Positions 10,174 through 19,300 of a DNA stretch of 64,000 nucleotides are shown here, piece by piece; positions within the stretch are counted from its first letter, which is position 1; each line of letters starts with the position of its first letter. The position numbers and the translations under genes are program-made. The notes below the pieces were generated by a model, which saw nothing but the letters and a program-made list of their open reading frames with translations, was not told where the DNA came from and ran no database searches. Source of the stretch: Archangium violaceum Cb vi76 (GTDB lineage Bacteria > Myxococcota > Myxococcia > Myxococcales > Myxococcaceae); the NCBI RefSeq assembly GCF_000733295.1, contig NZ_JPMI01000055.1, positions 1 through 64,000 on the forward strand, in the 5' to 3' direction.

Positions 10174-11787
10174 ATGAATCCCCAACAGGCACAAACCACG
10201 ATTGGCGAGCCCAACACCACGGCCATCGTCTTCTTCCTGGCCTTCGTGGGCCTCACCCTCGCCATCACGTACTGGGCGGCGCGCAAGACGAAGACGACCT
10301 CGGAGTTCTTCGCCGCCGGTGGAGGCGTCACCGGTCTGCAGAACGGCTTCGCGCTCGCCGGTGACTTCATGAGCGCCGCGAGCTTCCTGGGCATCGCCGG
10401 CCTGGTGGCGCTCTCCGGCTTCGATGGCCTCATCTACTCGGTGGGCTGGCTGGTGGGCTGGCCGGTGGTGACGTTCCTCATCGCCGAGCCCCTGCGCAAC
10501 CTGGGCAAGTACACCTTCGCGGACGTGGTGGCCTACCGGTTGAAGCAGACGCCGGTGCGCATCTCCGCCGCGCTCGGCACCCTGACGGTGGTGGCCTTCT
10601 ACCTCATCGCCCAGATGGTGGGCGCCGGCAACCTCATCCGCATGATGTTCGGCCTCTCCTACGAGATGGCCGTCGTCATCGTGGGCGTGGTGATGATCCT
10701 CTACGTGCTCTTCGGCGGAATGATCGCCACCACGTGGGTGCAGATCGTCAAGGCGGTGCTGCTGCTGGGCGGAGCCTCCGCGCTCGCGCTGATGGTGCTG
10801 GCGAAGTTCAGCTACAGCCCGCTGGCGCTCTTCCAGGAGGCGGTCAACCAGTACGGTCCGGAGGTGCTGGCGCCGGGCAAACTGGTGACGAATCCACTGG
10901 AGGCGGTGTCGCTGGGCCTGGCGCTGATGTTTGGCACGGCGGGTCTGCCGCACATCCTCATGCGCTTCTACACGGTGCCCAACGCGAAGGCGGCGCGCAG
11001 CTCGGTGTTCTACGCCACGGGCCTCATCGGCTACTTCTACCTGGTGACGTTCATCCTCGGCTTCGGCGCGTCGGTGCTGCTGGGCCGCGGGGCGATCACC
11101 GGCGTGGACAAGGGCGGCAACATGGCGGCGCCCATGCTGGCCGAGGCGGTGGGTGGCACGCCCTTCCTGGGCTTCATCTCCGCGGTGGCCTTCGCCACCA
11201 TCCTCGCGGTGGTGGCCGGACTGACGTTGTCGGGCGCGGCGGCGCTGTCGCATGACCTGTGGACGCACGTGGTGCGCAAGGGCAAGTCTCCCGAGCACGA
11301 GCAGCTCCGGGTGGCGCGTCTGGCGAGCCTGGGCCTGGGGATTCTCGCCATCCTGCTGGGCATCATCTTCAAGGGGCAGAACGTGGCCTTCATGGTGGGC
11401 CTGGCCTTCGCCATCGCGGCGAGCGCCAACTTCCCGGCGCTGTTGCTGTCCATGTTGTGGAAGGGCTTCACCACGCGAGGCGCGGTGGCCAGCATGGTCA
11501 CGGGCACGCTCAGCGCGGTGATTCTCATCTTCCTGTCGCCCACGGTGCAGGTGGAGCTGCTGGGCAACAAGGAAGCGCTCTTCCCGCTGAAGAACCCGGG
11601 AATCCTCACCATGCCGCTGGCCTTCGTGGTGGGCTGGGTGGTGTCGCTGGTCTCCCCCGAGCCCGAGGCCGCCAGCCGCTACGCCGAGGTGGAGCACCGC
11701 ATGCACGTGGGTGCCGAGGCCGATGAACCCACGCCTTCGGCCCCCAGCAAGACGTCCGCAACGGCCACGCCCGTGCAGAGCACCTGA
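10174..11787 (+). CDS. actP: Acetate/cation symporter, sodium-solute symporter family
   Basis: The 537-residue protein has about thirteen membrane helices. It carries family features including the N-terminal [21 protein letters not shown] motif, where the helix 1-2 loop of the sodium:solute symporter family lies, and [24 protein letters not shown]. By family and context it imports acetate and similar short monocarboxylates with a cation for activation by Acs. An AGGAG site precedes the ATG, 16 bases after the DUF485 gene. The C-terminal tail ([19 protein letters not shown]) is a polar, low-complexity extension. No strong terminator follows directly, but a short CTCTCCC/GGGAGAG stem in the downstream repeat could serve as one. 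Confidence 0.94.
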   Translation: MNPQQAQTTIGEPNTTAIVFFLAFVGLTLAITYWAARKTKTTSEFFAAGGGVTGLQNGFALAGDFMSAASFLGIAGLVALSGFDGLIYSVGWLVGWPVVTFLIAEPLRNLGKYTFADVVAYRLKQTPVRISAALGTLTVVAFYLIAQMVGAGNLIRMMFGLSYEMAVVIVGVVMILYVLFGGMIATTWVQIVKAVLLLGGASALALMVLAKFSYSPLALFQEAVNQYGPEVLAPGKLVTNPLEAVSLGLALMFGTAGLPHILMRFYTVPNAKAARSSVFYATGLIGYFYLVTFILGFGASVLLGRGAITGVDKGGNMAAPMLAEAVGGTPFLGFISAVAFATILAVVAGLTLSGAAALSHDLWTHVVRKGKSPEHEQLRVARLASLGLGILAILLGIIFKGQNVAFMVGLAFAIAASANFPALLLSMLWKGFTTRGAVASMVTGTLSAVILIFLSPTVQVELLGNKEALFPLKNPGILTMPLAFVVGWVVSLVSPEPEAASRYAEVEHRMHVGAEADEPTPSAPSKTSATATPVQST

Positions 11788-11788
11788 G

Positions 11789-11843
11789 CCTCTCCCTCTC
11801 CCTCTCCCTCTCCCTCTGGGAGAGGGTCGGGGTGAGGGTCTTC
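11789..11843. repeat. TCTCCC microsatellite joined to a REP-like element
   Basis: About five TCTCCC units run into CTCTCCC-TCT-GGGAGAG, a seven-base stem with a three-base loop, followed by GGTCGGGGTGAGGG. The right part matches the REP-like sequences at 48043, 62929 and 63013. It lies just after actP. It may end or stabilise the acetate operon transcript, or be a passive mobile repeat. Confidence 0.7.
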
Positions 11844-11845
11844 CC

Positions 11846-11929
11846 TCAAGAGGGTTGAACCACCGCGATGCAGTCGATCTCCACCCGCGCGCCCTTGGGC
11901 AGGCCCGCCACCTGCCCTGTACCTCCAGT
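11846..11929 (-). pseudogene. RidA-family C-terminal remnant
   Basis: On the minus strand, 27 codons before a TGA read VAGLPKGARVEIDCIAVV followed by QPS. This matches the conserved C-terminal strand of RidA/YjgF imine deaminases (typically VxxLPKGxxVEIxxIAV). In-frame stop codons lie directly upstream, and no N-terminal part of the family is present. It is therefore a decayed 3' fragment of a former ridA-like gene. It abuts the REP-like element at 11789-11843, which may mark the deletion edge. Recognition is by eye from a short peptide. Confidence 0.55.
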
Positions 11930-12027
11930 TCACTACAGGACGCCCGCGCCCATCCCCCCAGGGGATGAACGGGAGCCAGGAGCATGCTCCACGTTCCACC
12001 CCCATGCTCCCCCAAAGGAGTCCTGTC

Positions 12028-12318
12028 ATGAGCGTACGCACGATGTTCCTGGCCCTCTCCACCACGGCGCTGCTCGGCTGTGCCAGCACCCCGGCCCCGG
12101 CCACGCGGACGGAGGCCCCGAGCGGCGGGACGGAAGCGAAGATGTGCAGCTGCAACCACAAGGCCCAGGAAGGCTCCGCGCAGGCCGCGGAGGGCCATGC
12201 CGCCGGGTGTAGCTGCCCGCACTGTGGACACGCCGCCAAGAGCGCGGAGGCCCAGGGCACGGAAGGCCAGGCGGCCACCTGTAGCTGCGCGCACGGTCAC
12301 GAGGGCCACCAGGGCTGA
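12028..12318 (+). CDS. Cys/His-rich small lipoprotein, possible metal binder
   Basis: The 96-residue protein begins with a lipoprotein signal (MSVRTMFLALSTTALLGC, lipobox LLGC) and then has a low-complexity Ala/Gly/Glu sequence. Three Cys-x-Cys clusters follow at regular spacing: MCSCNHK, GCSCPHCGHA and TCSCAHGHEGH. Seven cysteines and several histidines in a short chain suggest metal or thiol chemistry at the membrane surface. I know no named family. The AAAGGAG ribosome site is strong, seven bases before the ATG. It follows the acetate operon and precedes an unknown gene by 19 bases. Confidence 0.75.
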   Translation: MSVRTMFLALSTTALLGCASTPAPATRTEAPSGGTEAKMCSCNHKAQEGSAQAAEGHAAGCSCPHCGHAAKSAEAQGTEGQAATCSCAHGHEGHQG

Positions 12319-12337
12319 GAGCGAGGCGCGCGCGAAC

Positions 12338-12937
12338 GTGGTCCGCACCGAGCACGACGCACTGGAGCTCATCCGCACGAAGCGCATCATCACCGAGGTG
12401 CCGGCCCTGGGGATGAGCTCGCTCGTCGAGGCCGTGGCCGGAGGCGCGGTGCACGGCAGTTGGCGCAACCACGCCAAGGGCCGGCTCATGTACCGGCTCG
12501 GCCGCATGCTGAGGGCCTCGGACGAGGTGCTCGCGGTGCGGCTGGTGGAGGGCAAGGTGGCCTTCGTGGACCCCGTGTTGTGGGCGGTGGTGTACCGCGT
12601 GGCCATGGAGCCCTCTCGCCGCCGCCGCTCGCTGGAGGGGCTGTCTCCCCAGGCCCGCGCCCTGCTGACGGCGGTGGAGCGGGACAAGGTGGTACGCCTG
12701 GAGAAGCACAGCGAGTGGACGAAGGGGCGAGAGACCCTGGAGGAGCGGCTGCTCGTGCACGTCTCCGAGGCCGGGACGGAGGAGGGCCGCCACGTCACCG
12801 TCCTGCGCTCCTGGAGGGACTGGGTCTCCCCCACGGTGAAGGAAGCCGCCGGGTCCCTCACCTATGAGGATGCGCTCGCGAGGTTGCGCGAGGCCTGTGG
12901 GGGAGCCCCGGCGGGGCTGGGCCCGTGGGTGCCCTGA
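12338..12937 (+). CDS. Conserved protein of unknown function
   Basis: The 199-residue soluble protein starts at a GTG (VVRTEHDALELIRTKRI) 19 bases after the lipoprotein gene. It is rich in Arg, Glu and Leu, with segments EAVAGGAVHGSWRNHAKGRLMYRLGRML and LLTAVERDKVVRLEKHSEWTKGRETLEERLLVHVSE that suggest an all-helical fold. There is no signal peptide or membrane helix. The frame is open further upstream, but that part reads as Arg/Pro-rich nonsense overlapping the lipoprotein gene, so I excluded it. The ribosome site is weak. It converges on the Eis-like gene with one base between the stops. I do not recognise a family. Confidence 0.65.
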   Translation: MVRTEHDALELIRTKRIITEVPALGMSSLVEAVAGGAVHGSWRNHAKGRLMYRLGRMLRASDEVLAVRLVEGKVAFVDPVLWAVVYRVAMEPSRRRRSLEGLSPQARALLTAVERDKVVRLEKHSEWTKGRETLEERLLVHVSEAGTEEGRHVTVLRSWRDWVSPTVKEAAGSLTYEDALARLREACGGAPAGLGPWVP

Positions 12938-12938
12938 C

Positions 12939-14129
12939 TCAGTACATGTCGGGCATGGCGGGCGGCGGGCCGGAGAAGATCGCCGCGGCGGTGCGCAGGG
13001 AGGACTCGTCGGCCTCGAGCGCCCCGGCGCCCTGGAGGGCCGCGGGCGAGAGGAAACCGCTGTAGAGCGGAGCGAGCGCCCGGACGTGCAGCTTCACGTC
13101 CCCATCGCCCCCCCGGCGCACCTCGGCCTCGCCGTTCTCCACCTCGAGCACGAAGCGGCCGTGGTTCTCCGGGAAGAGGTCATCCTCCACCTCCAGGTGC
13201 AGGGCTCCCGAGAGCCCGGCCGGATAGCCACGCGCCTGGAGCGCGGCGGGCACATCCAACAGGCGCAGCATCCAATGGAAGAGGTGCTTCACCTCGTACG
13301 TCTGCTCGCGCAGCTGGAAGAGAAGTGGATCCGCCGGCCCGCCCCTCCACACCACCTCCTGGGCCATGGAGCGATGGTCACCGAGGAAGCTCAGCAACCG
13401 CCGGCCCGCGGCCGGGGTGAGCGCGACGATGTCGGTGAGGTTCAACTCCTGCACCAGGCCCTGCGAGACCAGCCGGCGCGTGAGGTAGACGTAGCCCTCG
13501 ATGCCGGCACGGCCCTCCACGAGGTAACCGTAGGCGGTCTCCCCCCGGGGATGGGTGACGCGGTTCCAGGTATAGGCGGTGCGGTCGATCCACCCCTGCT
13601 GCCGCTGCGCATAACGGCGGTAGACGTCGCGGAGGGCCGGCACGTCGGCCTCCGTCACCGGCCGCAGCGCGAGGGTGCGCTCCTGGAAGTCGAGCCCATG
13701 GAGCCGGACGCGGATCTCCTGGCGCGAGCCGGACTGCTCGAAGCCCACGCGCCGGTAGAGTGGCTGGGTGGCCGGGTAGAGGCTGGCGAGGGGCGCGCCC
13801 TGGCTCCGCAGCTCCCGGAGGGCCGTGCGCATGAGCCGGGTGGCGGTGCCCTGGCCGCGGCGCTCGGGGGCCACGCCCACGCCGCCGATCCCCACCATGG
13901 GCACCCGGCGCCCGTTGAACCACTGCCCCATGGGGATGAGGACGATGGTGGCGGCCACCGAGCCCCCCTCGCGCAGGACACACATCCGGGCCTCTCCCGC
14001 CTCGATCTTCTTGTGCCAGCCCCGGGCGTCCTCGGGGGCAAGGGCGAAGGCCTGGGCCCAGATGTCCGCGGCCGCGGTGTGCTCCCGCTCCCCCTGGGGC
14101 GGGCCAAAGTCCGGAACTGTCGTGTCCAC
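12939..14129 (-). CDS. Eis-like GNAT N-acetyltransferase
   Basis: The 396-residue protein has the length and order of the Eis family: an N-terminal GNAT domain with the acetyl-CoA loop VAPERRGQGTATRLM, a second GNAT-like domain from about residue 150 (TLALRPVTEADVPALRDVYRRYA), and a C-terminal sterol-carrier-like domain from about 290 (GALHLEVEDDLFPENHGRFVLEVENGEAEV). Family members acetylate amines, including lysines and aminoglycosides in mycobacteria. The natural substrate here is unknown. It lies divergent from htpG and convergent with an unknown gene. Confidence 0.85.
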   Translation of the reverse strand: MDTTVPDFGPPQGEREHTAAADIWAQAFALAPEDARGWHKKIEAGEARMCVLREGGSVAATIVLIPMGQWFNGRRVPMVGIGGVGVAPERRGQGTATRLMRTALRELRSQGAPLASLYPATQPLYRRVGFEQSGSRQEIRVRLHGLDFQERTLALRPVTEADVPALRDVYRRYAQRQQGWIDRTAYTWNRVTHPRGETAYGYLVEGRAGIEGYVYLTRRLVSQGLVQELNLTDIVALTPAAGRRLLSFLGDHRSMAQEVVWRGGPADPLLFQLREQTYEVKHLFHWMLRLLDVPAALQARGYPAGLSGALHLEVEDDLFPENHGRFVLEVENGEAEVRRGGDGDVKLHVRALAPLYSGFLSPAALQGAGALEADESSLRTAAAIFSGPPPAMPDMY

Positions 14130-14245
14130 GCTGTCCTCCCGGCGTCAGAGACGGCGCAGCCTAGGAGCCGGGCGGGCAGGCGCGCCAGGGCCTCCTCCTC
14201 CGCCGCCCCGCGGGCGTTCCTCCTCTGGAAACGGTCCCTCGCGAC

Positions 14246-14272
14246 TGGACAAGCCGTTTTCCATGGTTAAGG
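14246..14272 (+). promoter_or_regulatory. Possible htpG promoter
   Basis: TGGACA at 14246 and TTAAGG at 14267 are spaced 15 bases apart, about 40 bases before htpG. They loosely resemble a housekeeping -35/-10 pair in otherwise GC-rich DNA. No heat-shock repressor (CIRCE) site or clear sigma-32 pattern was seen. This is a weak call. Confidence 0.2.
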
Positions 14273-14312
14273 GGAGGGAGATCGCGCCCCGCGATGGGCG
14301 CCCGGAGGAAAC

Positions 14313-16286
14313 ATGTCCGTCGACCCCCAGCGGGAAACCCACAAGTTCCAGGCGGAGATCAACCAGCTCCTGAACCTGGTCATCAACTCCCTCTACAGCC
14401 ATAAGGAGATCTTCCTGCGCGAGCTCGTCTCGAACGCCTCGGACGCGTTGGACAAGCTGCGCTTCCGCTCCGTCACCGAGCCGGAGCTGCTCGAGGGCGC
14501 CTCCGAGCTGGAGATCCGCCTGATTCCGGACGCGGAGAAGGGCACGCTGACCATCGAGGACACCGGCATCGGCATGACGCATGACGAGCTGGTGAAGAAC
14601 CTGGGCACCATTGCGCACTCGGGCTCGCGCGAGTTCCTGGAGCTGGCGGCGCAGCGGGGCCAGAAGGACGCGAACCTGATTGGCCAGTTCGGCGTGGGCT
14701 TCTACAGCGCCTATCTGGTGGCGGACCAGGTCGAGGTGGTGAGCCGGGCGGCGGGCAAGGACCCGAAGGCCTGGAAGTGGGCCTCGGACGCCAAGGGCGC
14801 CTTCACGGTGGAGCCGGCCGAGCACGCCACGCGCGGCACCTCCATCACCCTGCACCTGAAGGAGGACCAGAAGGACTTCCTCCAGGAGTGGCGCCTGCGC
14901 GAGCTGGTGAAGCAGTACTCGGACTACGTGAGCCACCCCATCAAGCTCCAGGTGCGGAAGACCACCGGCGAGGGGGAGGAGAAGAAGACCGAGACGCAGC
15001 TCGAGGTGGTGAACAAGGCCAGCGCCCTGTGGCAGCGCTCCAAGAGCGACATCACCGACGAGCAGTACCAGGAGTTCTACAAGCACCTGACGCACGACTG
15101 GGAGGCGCCGCTGGCGTGGACGCACTTCCGGACCGAGGGCAACCAGGTCTTCACGGGACTGCTCTTCCTGCCGAAGAATCCGCCGTTCGACTTGAACGCG
15201 GCCCAGCAGCGAGGGGTGCGGCTGTTCGTGAAGCGCGTGCTCATCATGGACCGGTGCGAGGAGATGCTGCCGCAGTGGCTGCGCTTCGTACGGGGCGTGG
15301 TGGACTCGGATGACCTGCCGCTCAACGTGTCGCGCGAGCTGCTGCAGGACTCGGCGGTGGTGCATGCCATCCGCAAGCACGTGACGAAGAAGAGCCTGGA
15401 CATGCTGGAGAAGCTGTCCAAGGACAAGGCCGAGGACTACCAGACGTTCTGGAAGAGCTTCGGCACGGTGCTCAAGGAGGGCCTGGCGGTCGACACCGAG
15501 TACCGCGAGAAGCTGGGCACGCTGGTGCGCTACGAGAGCTCGCGGGAGGAGGGGCTCACCTCGCTGGCGGACTACGTATCGAGGATGAAGGAGGGCCAGG
15601 AGGCCATCTATTACATCTTCGGCGAGTCCCGGAAGGCGGTGGTGGACTCCCCGCACCTCGAGGCGCTGAAGAAGCGTGGGTACGAGGTGCTGTACATGAC
15701 GGACCCGGTGGACGAGTGGGCCACGCAGGGGCTGAGGGACTTCCAGGGCAAGCCGCTGGTGTCGGCCATGCACTCGGACCTGAAGCTCAAGGAGACGGAC
15801 GAGGAGAAGCGCGAGAAGGAGGAGCGCGCGAAGGGGCTGGGGCCGCTGGCGGACCGGATGAAGGAAGTGCTGAAGGAGCACGTGCGCGAGGTACGGGTGT
15901 CGGACCGGCTCACGGATTCGCCGTGCTGCCTGGTGGTGCCCGAGGGCGGCTCGCACGCCTACGTCGAGCGGCTGCTGCGTGAGCGAGGCCGGGGCATGCC
16001 GCGCGTGAAGCGGATTCTGGAGGTGAATCCCTCGCACCCCATCGTCGAGCACCTGAAGGCGCTGCAGGAGAAGGAGCCGGCGTCCCCGCAGGTGACGGAG
16101 TGGGTGGAGATGCTCTACGACCAGGCGCTGCTCACCGAGGGCAGCAGCGTGGAGGACCCGAACCGCTTCGCGCGGCGGATGACGTCGCTGATGACGCAGC
16201 TGGCGGCACAGTCGCCGGTGACGGGCACGCACACGCCCGCGGGCGCGGTGGCCGCGGGCCCCGAGACGCCGGCCCGGCCCAACTGA
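14313..16286 (+). CDS. htpG: Chaperone HtpG (Hsp90)
   Basis: The 657-residue protein matches bacterial Hsp90 throughout. It shows [38 protein letters not shown] (first part of the ATP-binding domain), [37 protein letters not shown], the middle-domain region with [19 protein letters not shown], and a C-terminal dimerisation domain. It is a cytosolic ATP-dependent dimeric chaperone. The start has a GGAGGA ribosome site three bases upstream. The C-terminal Ala/Thr/Pro tail ([20 protein letters not shown]) is a small extension. A strong hairpin follows the stop. Confidence 0.98.
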
Positions 16287-16297
16287 ATCAAATGAAA

Positions 16298-16329
16298 CGC
16301 CCTGTCCCCTCTTCGAGCGGGACAGGGCG
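16298..16329. terminator. Hairpin between htpG and the fused surface gene
   Basis: CGCCCTGTCCC at 16298-16308 pairs perfectly with GGGACAGGGCG at 16319-16329 around a ten-base loop. There is no clear T-run on either side, but its placement between two convergent genes fits a bidirectional transcription stop. Confidence 0.75.
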
Positions 16330-16357
16330 CGGAAGTCATGGACGCGTGGGATTCAGC

Positions 16358-19300
16358 TCAACTCCGCGGACCCGCGCTCACGGAAGCATTGTCCGCGAAG
16401 GAGTGGATCTTCGAAGGCTGGCCGGCGAGGCCCTTTTCGTCCACGGGCAGCACGCGCCAGAACCACTTGCCACCAGAGGGAAGCTCGAGTGACGTCCCTG
16501 TGCGCTCGGTCAAGACGAAGCGCACGTCGGAGTTGAAGTCAGCGCCACGCGCCACTTGCACCCAGTACTTCCTGGCACCGGGCACCTTCTGCCAGGAGAT
16601 CGTGGTGGGACGGGAAGCAGGTCCGCCACAGGGAGAGGAGATCTCCGGAGCCACCAGTGCGGCCTGGGCCCCCTGGGAATCCAGGGTACCGTGCAGCAGC
16701 TGAACTCCCGTCCTATTCAGCTTCACCTGGCTGTCCGGTGCCAACCGCAGCACGTTGCCGTCCGACAACACCAGCACGGCTCCCGCCGCGGCCCCGGTCT
16801 TCACCAGGTCCCCGTCACACACCTTGCCCTCGCTGGCCAATGCCTCCAGTTTGTTCTCGGCCCCCGCCGTCACCTCGCCATGGGACGACATCAGCCGGGC
16901 CGCTACTCCCTGGTCCGCGCACTTCAGCTCGGACACTGGAGGGAGCTCCTTCGGAGCGACGGCACGCACGAAGGTGAACTTGATCTCAAGCACATCCTTG
17001 CCTCTCGATGGCTTGCCCGGCTTACCCTGAAAATCCACCGTCAGCTTGTCAGACCCCTTGAGTTCCGGGATGCGTTGGGTGAGAGCGCCGCGCACGCTCT
17101 CGGCTCGCTGCTGCATCAGTGTGGCTCCCGGCTGATCCGGGGGAAAGCTCGCATGCACCTTCGCGAGCTGGTTGTTCTTGAGCAGCTCTTGCACCCGCAC
17201 CACGACGGTATCCAGCTTCTTGGGAGAATCCGTGTCGGACCCACCAGAAGGGAAGGAGAAGGATGCAACGATGGGGTCAGGCTCCTTGCTACCCGGCTGG
17301 ACCGGAACGGCACAGCCACGGCGAGTCTTGACACCAAACTCCTTGGGGCAGGCATCCGCGTCATCGGCGACGCCATCGGTGTCACCATCGTTCTTGAAGA
17401 GCTGAGCCAGAGCCTTGACGCCCTCCGCACTGGCATCCCTCGGACACCCATCCCCACGGTCTCCAGACTCATAGGGGCAGAAATCTCCCGCGTTGAGGAC
17501 GCCATCCTTGTCCTCATCCGCGTCGGGCATGCCCGTGCAGAGACGGTCAGGGCCGGGGCCGTCGCTCCCAGACGCCCAGGAGAGGCCAGCGAAGAGCCGG
17601 AAGTTGGGAGTGCCGTAGCCACTGGTGAGTCCAGGGCCTCCACCCAACCGGACAGCCAAGCCACCTGGAAGCGAGTACCCCACGGCGGCCAACAGCTCCA
17701 GCGGGCTGGCACCGGACTGTGGGTTGTTCAGCGCAACGGCCCCCTCCAGGCTGCCCTGGATGAAGAGCTTGGAGTCGGCTCCGGACCACTGTGCGCCCAG
17801 CGCATAGGTCAACTCATTGCCCACGTTCAACCCAAGCAACGGAACCTGATTGGCGGGCTGGAACCGGCCACCCACGTTGGCGAGCACTCGCAGTTGCTTG
17901 TTGTCGGACCACTGCGCCAACAACATGGGCTGCACGCCCACCCCACCGGAGCCAAGGAAGCTCTGGCTGTTGGCGGTGGGGAGCGACACGACCGCGGCAG
18001 CACCCAGACTCAGTGTCTCACCCAGAGGGAACACCGCCTTGGGCACCAGCCGCAGGTCCCCCAGGCCCGTACCGGTGGCGTTCTCTGGAATGAAAGCCCC
18101 AAGCTCACCAGGGGCCGGGCCCCACTGACCCGTCACGGGAAGCGCCAGACCCAGTTCGAAGTGGTTCAGCAAGGAGATGGACGCCAACACGTCCGCGGTC
18201 ACCTGATCGGAGACGATACTCTGGGCGAATCCACCATTGCTCGCGGTTCTCAAAACCAGCGGGTTGCGGGCATAGCTGACCGAGAGACCCGCGTGCAGGC
18301 CAACGCCTGGCGCAACCTGGGGGCTGTACACCCCCAGCACGTCCCTGGAGCCCGGAGCAGGCTTGTACTGCTGGAGGTCGACGCCCTGAGCACGCACGGA
18401 GCCCGCCTGGAACATTGTCAGCAGCGCCAGCAGGGCACTTCCGCCAGCCATCTCCCGCCGGGAGGGGCGCGACCGGCGCCGCCTCAGGAACGCCAGCAGC
18501 GGCATCAGGGGGAGCAGCGGAGCGGCACCAGAAGCCGAGCAGCCCGTGAGGCCACCACCACCGCCCTCATAAAGGCTGAAGACCCACGTCTCGGTGGCGG
18601 GCGTATCATCCACATTGCCCGCCTCGTCTCGCGCACGAACCCGCAGGGTATACGAGCCCGGCTCGAACGAGCGGGTGCTATTGACGAGCGTATCGCACGA
18701 TCCGAAGGCTTCCGTCCCCACGCTGCACTCGAAGGTCACGCCTTCCTCATTGGACTGGAAGCCGAACTTCGGGTTCGCGCTGTTGGTGAAGCCCCCGGGT
18801 GACTCGGTGATGAACGTGTCCGGCAGGTCGACGTCCACTCGGAAGGAGGACGGGGCGAACTGATCATTGACGTTGCCGGCCCTGTCCCGACTCTCGAGCA
18901 CCAGTGCATAGGACCCCGTCGGCAGCGTGCTGCCCGGCGCACAACCCCAATTTCCGGAGGCGTCCACCGTCGCGGTGCAACTCTCATTGCCATTGACGAG
19001 CACCCTCACCGTCGAGGCGGGCTCCGCGGTGCCAGAGATGACAGGGTTCGAGGCGGTCAGGAACTGCCCCGCCGCCGGCTGCAGGAGAACAGGCGTTGAC
19101 GGAGGGGTGAAGTCGCTATTCCATTCATAGACGACCTTCGGGCCCACCAATCCCACCAGATCGATGGCATGGGCCTCGAGAACGTGACGTCCCTCATCCC
19201 GCGCCCCCACCCGCTGCTCGGGACTACAATCGAACGTGATCGTCCCATCCAGCGTGCACTCGATCCTTTGCACCTCTTCACTGGCAGCCAGCCGGAAGGT

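Noticed and set aside
11789-11820. TCTCCC run considered as a possible CRISPR or satellite array
   Set aside because: The units are six bases with no spacers and no cas genes are present. It is a simple microsatellite attached to the REP-like element.
10159-12861. A 900-codon minus-strand frame across actP and the lipoprotein
   Set aside because: It is Arg/His/Gln-rich nonsense that spans several real genes and a microsatellite. It has no domain or start signal.
14145-16232. A 695-codon minus-strand frame across htpG
   Set aside because: It mirrors htpG codons. The sense product is an unmistakable Hsp90.
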